Assembly (NCBI RefSeq): GCF_002813445.1
Contig: NZ_PHHD01000001.1
Location: forward strand, 5,456,001-5,520,000
DNA length: 64,000 nucleotides
DNA from: Pseudomonas tolaasii NCPPB 2192
Lineage (GTDB): Bacteria > Pseudomonadota > Gammaproteobacteria > Pseudomonadales > Pseudomonadaceae
Direction of reading: 5' to 3'
Position numbers and translations under genes: made by a program. How positions within the stretch are numbered: the first letter of the stretch is position 1; each line of letters opens with the position of its first letter. Positions 60,460-64,000 of the stretch are shown here, one piece after another. Below the pieces are notes generated by a model, which made no database searches, was not told the origin of the DNA, and saw nothing but the letters and a program-made list of their open reading frames with translations.

Positions 60460-62586
60460 ATGAAACATTTACCCCTGTTGGCAGGCCTGTTCGGCTGCCT
60501 GCCCGTCTGCACCTGGGCGATTGAACTGGCCCCTACCACCATTGATGGCGAGCAAAGCGCCGAGCCCGGACTGACCCTGGATCAACCCAGCGGCATGGCG
60601 TCGCGCCTGGGCTTGAGCGTGCGGGAAACCCCGGCGTCAGTGGCCATCGCCACACGCAATGATATCGAGCGCCATGGCGCCAAGACCTTCCGCGATGCGG
60701 CCAACACCCTGCCTGGTGTCAACGCCAGCGCACCGCCGGGGTTTGGCGGTTTTGTGTCCTATCGCGGGTTTACCAGCAGCCAGATCACCCAGATGTTCAA
60801 CGGTATCAACGTCGCCACGGGCCTGGCCCGGCCAGTGGATGCGTGGATTTACGACCGGGTTGAGCTGGTGGGCGGCCCCTCCTCCCTGATCAACGGCGCC
60901 GGTTCCGTAGGCGGCTCGCTGAACTACGTGACCAAACTGGCGACCCGTGAGGAACAGGCCGCCAAAGGCCAGCTCACCTATGGCAGCTACGACACGGCGG
61001 GCATGGCCTTTGGCCTGAATCACGCCCTGACCGAGCCGGGTGCCGATGTACAGCACTACGCGCGCCTGGACGTGAGCCGCAACACCAACCACAGCTACAT
61101 CGACCGCGACCAGCGTGATGCCTGGAGTGTGGCGTTTTCCCTGCTCAGTGATTTGACGCCCGACCTGTCCCATACCCTGGCGCTGGAATATCAGGATGAA
61201 CACGAGGACAGCCCCTACTGGGGCACGCCGGTCCTCAACCCCAAGGCCGGCGAGCTGAAGATCGACAGGCACAACCGCTTCAACAACTACAACGTCGCCG
61301 ATGGCCGTTACGAACAACGCACCCTCTGGATGCGCTCGATCATCGACTACCGGATCAACGACAGCACCACGCTGAAAAACACGCTGTATCACCTGGACAG
61401 CCAGCGCGATTACCGCAACCTGGAGACTTACCAGTACAACGCGGACAACAGCGCGGTGAATCGCTCGACCGCCTACCAAGTACGCCATCAAGGTGAGCAG
61501 AACGGCAACCAGTTCGAGCTGCGTCACGACGACAGTTTCTTCGGCCTTTCGACGACCTGGTCCGGCGGCTTTGAATACAAGGTCAACAGCACCACCAACA
61601 ACCCCTTGAATGTACCGGGCAACAGCACGGTGGATCCAAACAACTACAACCCCGGGCACTTCTATGACATTCCGGGCACTCGCCCGGGCTTCGTCAAGGA
61701 CAAGACCAACGCCGTCACCACCAAAGCGCTGTTCGTAGAGAATCGCCTGGGCCTGACCGACAAATTGTCGCTGCTGACCGGCTTGCGCTATGACGCCATC
61801 GACCTGGATGTCACCAACCATCGCGTGGTTACGGTCACCAACCCGCGCCACTTCAAGCGCAGCTGGGAGCCGGTCACCGGTCGCGTGGGGCTGACCTACC
61901 AGTTCATTCCATCGGCCAATGTGTATGTGCAATACAGCACTGCCGCCGAGCAACCTTCGACCACGACGCAGGTGTTTGACGTGTCGACCGGCAAGCAGTG
62001 GGAGGTGGGCAGCAAGTTCGACTATCTGGACGGGCGTGGCTCGGCCACCGTCGCCGCCTACAGGATCGAACGCAAGGATTTTGCCGTCACCGACCCGCTG
62101 GACCCGAACAACAGCATTCCCGTAGGCGCGCAGACGTCGAAGGGCATTGAGCTGGCCAGTTCATTGCGCATCACGCCCACGTTATTGGCTGAAGGCAACT
62201 TCGCCTGGGTGGATGCCGAGTACGACGACTTCAACGAGAAAATCGCCAGCGGTGCCGTGGTTTCGCGCAAAGGCAACACGCCGACGAACGTGCCCAAGCG
62301 CGTGGGTAATCTGTGGCTGACCTACGATTTCGCCGAAGACTGGCAAGGCGGTGTGGACGCACGGTACGTGGCCGAGGTGTATGCCGACAACGCCAACACT
62401 CAGACGGTACCGGCCTACACGCTGTTCGGAACTTTCCTGCGCTACAAGGTGGACTCGCACACCTCGGTAACGGGGCGTGTGCGCAACTTGACGAATGAGG
62501 TGTATGCCGAGTTTGCGCATGTGTCGCCGGCTTACTACCTGGGGGCGCCGAGGACGTTTGAGGTGGCGGTGCAGACCCGGTTCTAA
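60460..62586 (+). CDS. TonB-dependent outer-membrane receptor (siderophore/metal type)
   Basis: The 708-residue protein has a signal peptide (cleavage near TWAIE, residue 20). The plug domain follows (ETPASVAIATRNDIERHGAKTFRDAANTLPGV near residue 50, and VELVGGPSSLINGAGSVGGSLNYVTK near 145), then a beta-barrel ending in the aromatic TFEVAVQTRF. No STN domain is present, so it does not signal by itself. The preceding DUF2946 gene suggests a copper or metallophore role, while the sequence looks more like siderophore receptors. The ATG at 60460 has AGGA upstream. Confidence 0.92.
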   Translation: MKHLPLLAGLFGCLPVCTWAIELAPTTIDGEQSAEPGLTLDQPSGMASRLGLSVRETPASVAIATRNDIERHGAKTFRDAANTLPGVNASAPPGFGGFVSYRGFTSSQITQMFNGINVATGLARPVDAWIYDRVELVGGPSSLINGAGSVGGSLNYVTKLATREEQAAKGQLTYGSYDTAGMAFGLNHALTEPGADVQHYARLDVSRNTNHSYIDRDQRDAWSVAFSLLSDLTPDLSHTLALEYQDEHEDSPYWGTPVLNPKAGELKIDRHNRFNNYNVADGRYEQRTLWMRSIIDYRINDSTTLKNTLYHLDSQRDYRNLETYQYNADNSAVNRSTAYQVRHQGEQNGNQFELRHDDSFFGLSTTWSGGFEYKVNSTTNNPLNVPGNSTVDPNNYNPGHFYDIPGTRPGFVKDKTNAVTTKALFVENRLGLTDKLSLLTGLRYDAIDLDVTNHRVVTVTNPRHFKRSWEPVTGRVGLTYQFIPSANVYVQYSTAAEQPSTTTQVFDVSTGKQWEVGSKFDYLDGRGSATVAAYRIERKDFAVTDPLDPNNSIPVGAQTSKGIELASSLRITPTLLAEGNFAWVDAEYDDFNEKIASGAVVSRKGNTPTNVPKRVGNLWLTYDFAEDWQGGVDARYVAEVYADNANTQTVPAYTLFGTFLRYKVDSHTSVTGRVRNLTNEVYAEFAHVSPAYYLGAPRTFEVAVQTRF

Positions 62587-62604
62587 GGCTGGAATGCATA
62601 AAAA

Positions 62605-62650
62605 TGTGGGAGCGGGCAAGCCCGCTCCCACACAAGCCAGCTCCCACATT
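62605..62650. terminator. REP-derived hairpin after the TonB receptor gene
   Basis: TGTGGGAGCGGGC and GCCCGCTCCCACA form a perfect 13-bp stem with only two bases between (62605-62632). A separate half-arm of the CTGGC subtype follows (62633-62650). It lies 19 bases after the stop codon between convergent genes and probably stops or protects both transcripts. No T-run follows. Confidence 0.7.
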
Positions 62651-62679
62651 CGGAGCTGCACTTGTATTCGAGGTTTAAG

Positions 62680-63696
62680 TTACTTCAAGCCCGCCTCAAC
62701 CTTCTGCGCGACATCGTCCGTCAACCACGCCTTCCACACCTCGGGATGGTCCTTGAGAAAGGCCTGCGCAACTTCACGCGGCGGCGTGTGATTCTCGCTC
62801 ATCGCCGCCAACGCCTTGTTCAGCGGATCAATCGGAAACTGCACCTTGGTAAAGAACGCGGCAATCTGCGGATGCTCTTGCTGGAACGGCGTCGACACAC
62901 CAATGCTCAGCTTGGACGCCAGCGAACGTGTCGGCCTTGGGTTGGGGTTATCCGCATCGGTCAGGGTCTTCCAGGCATCGGCGTCAAACGGCGGCTCTTC
63001 CAGTTGGACCAACTTGTAACGGCCCATCAACGGCGTGGGCGACCAGTAATAGAAGAGCACCGGCTTGCCTCGGCGGATCGACGAGGCGATCTCGGCATCC
63101 AGCGCCGCACCCGAGCCGCTGCGGAAATTCACATAGCTGTCGTTCAGGCCGTAAGCCTTGAGCTTCTGCGCGTTGACGACTTCGGAGGTCCATCCGATCG
63201 GGCTATTGAGGAAGCGCCCCTTGCCGGGAGATTCGGGGTCTTTGAACACGTCCTTGTAGCGCGCCAGGTCCTGTACGGTTTTCAGGTCCGGTGCCAAGGG
63301 CTTGAGGCCTTTGGACGGGTCGCCCTTGATCACGTATTCCGGCACCCACCAGCCTTCCGTTGCCCCCTTGACCGTGTCGCCAAGGCCCAGCACCTTGCCT
63401 TCGGCTTCGGCCTTGATCCAGACCGGGCTGCGGCCGGCCCACTCCTCACCGATCACCTGAATGTCATTTTTCGCCAGGGCGGTTTCCAGGGTGATGGTGG
63501 TACCGGGCAAGGTGTCGGTGGGCAGGTCGTAGCCCTTCTCGACGATAAACCGCAGTACCTCGGTGATCAGGCTGCCGCTTTCCCAGTTCAGGTCGGCGAA
63601 ATGCACCGGCGCCTGGGCGGCGGATACCGGCAGTGACGCCACCGACAGGCTCAAGGTCGTCAGGGACGCGGCCAACAGGGTTCTCAATCCTTTCAT
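62680..63696 (-). CDS. ABC transporter substrate-binding protein for glycine betaine/choline (ProX/OpuAC type)
   Basis: The 338-residue periplasmic protein has a signal peptide (cleavage near VSAAQ, residue 26) and the OpuAC fold. It is seen in HFADLNWESGSLITEVLRFIVEKGY near residue 32, GEEWAGRSPVWIKAEAEGKV near 83 and FYYWSPTPLMGRYKLVQLE near 223, which supply the aromatic ligand cage. No permease or ATPase gene is seen, so it is an orphan binding protein for quaternary amines serving a transporter elsewhere. The ligand within the betaine group is not fixed. Confidence 0.88.
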   Translation of the reverse strand: MKGLRTLLAASLTTLSLSVASLPVSAAQAPVHFADLNWESGSLITEVLRFIVEKGYDLPTDTLPGTTITLETALAKNDIQVIGEEWAGRSPVWIKAEAEGKVLGLGDTVKGATEGWWVPEYVIKGDPSKGLKPLAPDLKTVQDLARYKDVFKDPESPGKGRFLNSPIGWTSEVVNAQKLKAYGLNDSYVNFRSGSGAALDAEIASSIRRGKPVLFYYWSPTPLMGRYKLVQLEEPPFDADAWKTLTDADNPNPRPTRSLASKLSIGVSTPFQQEHPQIAAFFTKVQFPIDPLNKALAAMSENHTPPREVAQAFLKDHPEVWKAWLTDDVAQKVEAGLK

Positions 63697-63829
63697 GCTT
63701 TTTGCACCTCGCGTGTTCGCAGCACTGGCGGAGGGCTTTGCTGCTGATGCGCGAAGCCTCTGAATAGTTAAGTCAACTCAACTGTAGTAGAGGTTCCGGG
63801 AGAGCAGGCTTGCACAGCAAGTTTATGAA

Positions 63830-64000
63830 TTACTCGCTGGCCTTGAACGTGACGAGTTCACCCTTGCGCCACTTGGCAGCCTTGCCGGTGACGGCCTTGA
63901 GGGTTTTGGTCAAGCCTTCCTGCAATTGCTCGTGGGCTGCGAACACCAACATCACGCTGTGGCCTTCCTTGAACACGATGCCCTGGCCTTCTGCCGAAGA
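63830..64000 (-). CDS. Hypothetical protein, C-terminal part (truncated by window edge)
   Basis: The minus-strand frame from the edge to a TAA at 63830-63832 is open and encodes the last 56 residues of a protein. It includes GIVFKEGHSVMLVFAAHEQL and AKWRKGELVTFKASE. I do not recognise the family. The start codon lies beyond base 64000. Confidence 0.6.
   Translation of the reverse strand, partial: SSAEGQGIVFKEGHSVMLVFAAHEQLQEGLTKTLKAVTGKAAKWRKGELVTFKASE

Noticed and set aside
1..64000. tRNA, rRNA, prophage or integrated element
   Set aside because: No cloverleaf, rRNA stretch, integrase, transposase or attachment repeat was recognised on either strand by eye.

Overview
The window looks like chromosome of a fluorescens-group Pseudomonas. 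Its left part (ldcA, dnaQ, rnhA, a methyltransferase, gloB, mltD and a five-gene peptide ABC transporter) has a gene order I recall from P. aeruginosa PA1807-PA1818. The intergenic spaces carry many short inverted repeats of the REP/REPIN type (arms TGTGGGAGCTGGC or TGTGGGAGCGGGC) that are typical of this group. GC content is high, and many neighbours overlap by four bases (ATGA). I saw no rRNA, tRNA, prophage, insertion sequence or CRISPR array.

Layout. (1) 1-15.8 kb, conserved core: a truncated LysR regulator, a GNAT acetyltransferase and lysine decarboxylase ldcA; then methyltransferase-rnhA-dnaQ on the minus strand, and gloB, mltD and nppA1A2BCD-type peptide import on the plus strand. (2) 15.9-25.3 kb, an organosulfur region: class II aldolase, LysR, 3-mercaptopropionate-type thiol dioxygenase, four-domain rhodanese, sulfonate-type binding protein, DszA/NtaA-type FMN monooxygenase, acyl-CoA-dehydrogenase-fold flavoenzyme and D-2-hydroxyacid dehydrogenase. 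(3) 25.4-33.6 kb, small regulator/enzyme units: LysR, AraC/LysE, an alpha/beta hydrolase, HxlR/SDR, Rrf2/FAD oxidoreductase, RNase T2 and a Gfo/Idh/MocA oxidoreductase. (4) 33.6-49.2 kb, a probable uptake and catabolic locus: a binding-protein fold without signal peptide, an AcnA paralogue, an ornithine-type aminotransferase, an AstE/DoeB-type deacylase, an OprD porin, a peptide-type ABC importer, a divergent LysR and a serine hydrolase. (5) 49.3-52.4 kb, an ECF sigma factor module with an exported metal-sensor-type protein, a papain/C39-like protein, a YXWGXW repeat protein and a 46-residue lipoprotein. The two outward-facing promoters of this module share a two-block motif that I read as the sigma factor's own promoter. 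(6) 52.6-64 kb: a diguanylate cyclase, small membrane proteins including a 24-residue peptide, AraC and a fumarylacetoacetate-hydrolase-family enzyme, two TonB-dependent receptors, a DUF2946 protein, an orphan ProX-type binding protein and a gene cut by the window edge.

The strongest candidates for something undescribed are the ECF module with its paired promoters, the AcnA/aminotransferase/deacylase/OprD/ABC locus, and a leader hairpin that would bury the ribosome binding site of the sulfonate-binding-protein gene. Family names come from reading the proteins by eye; no database search was run.
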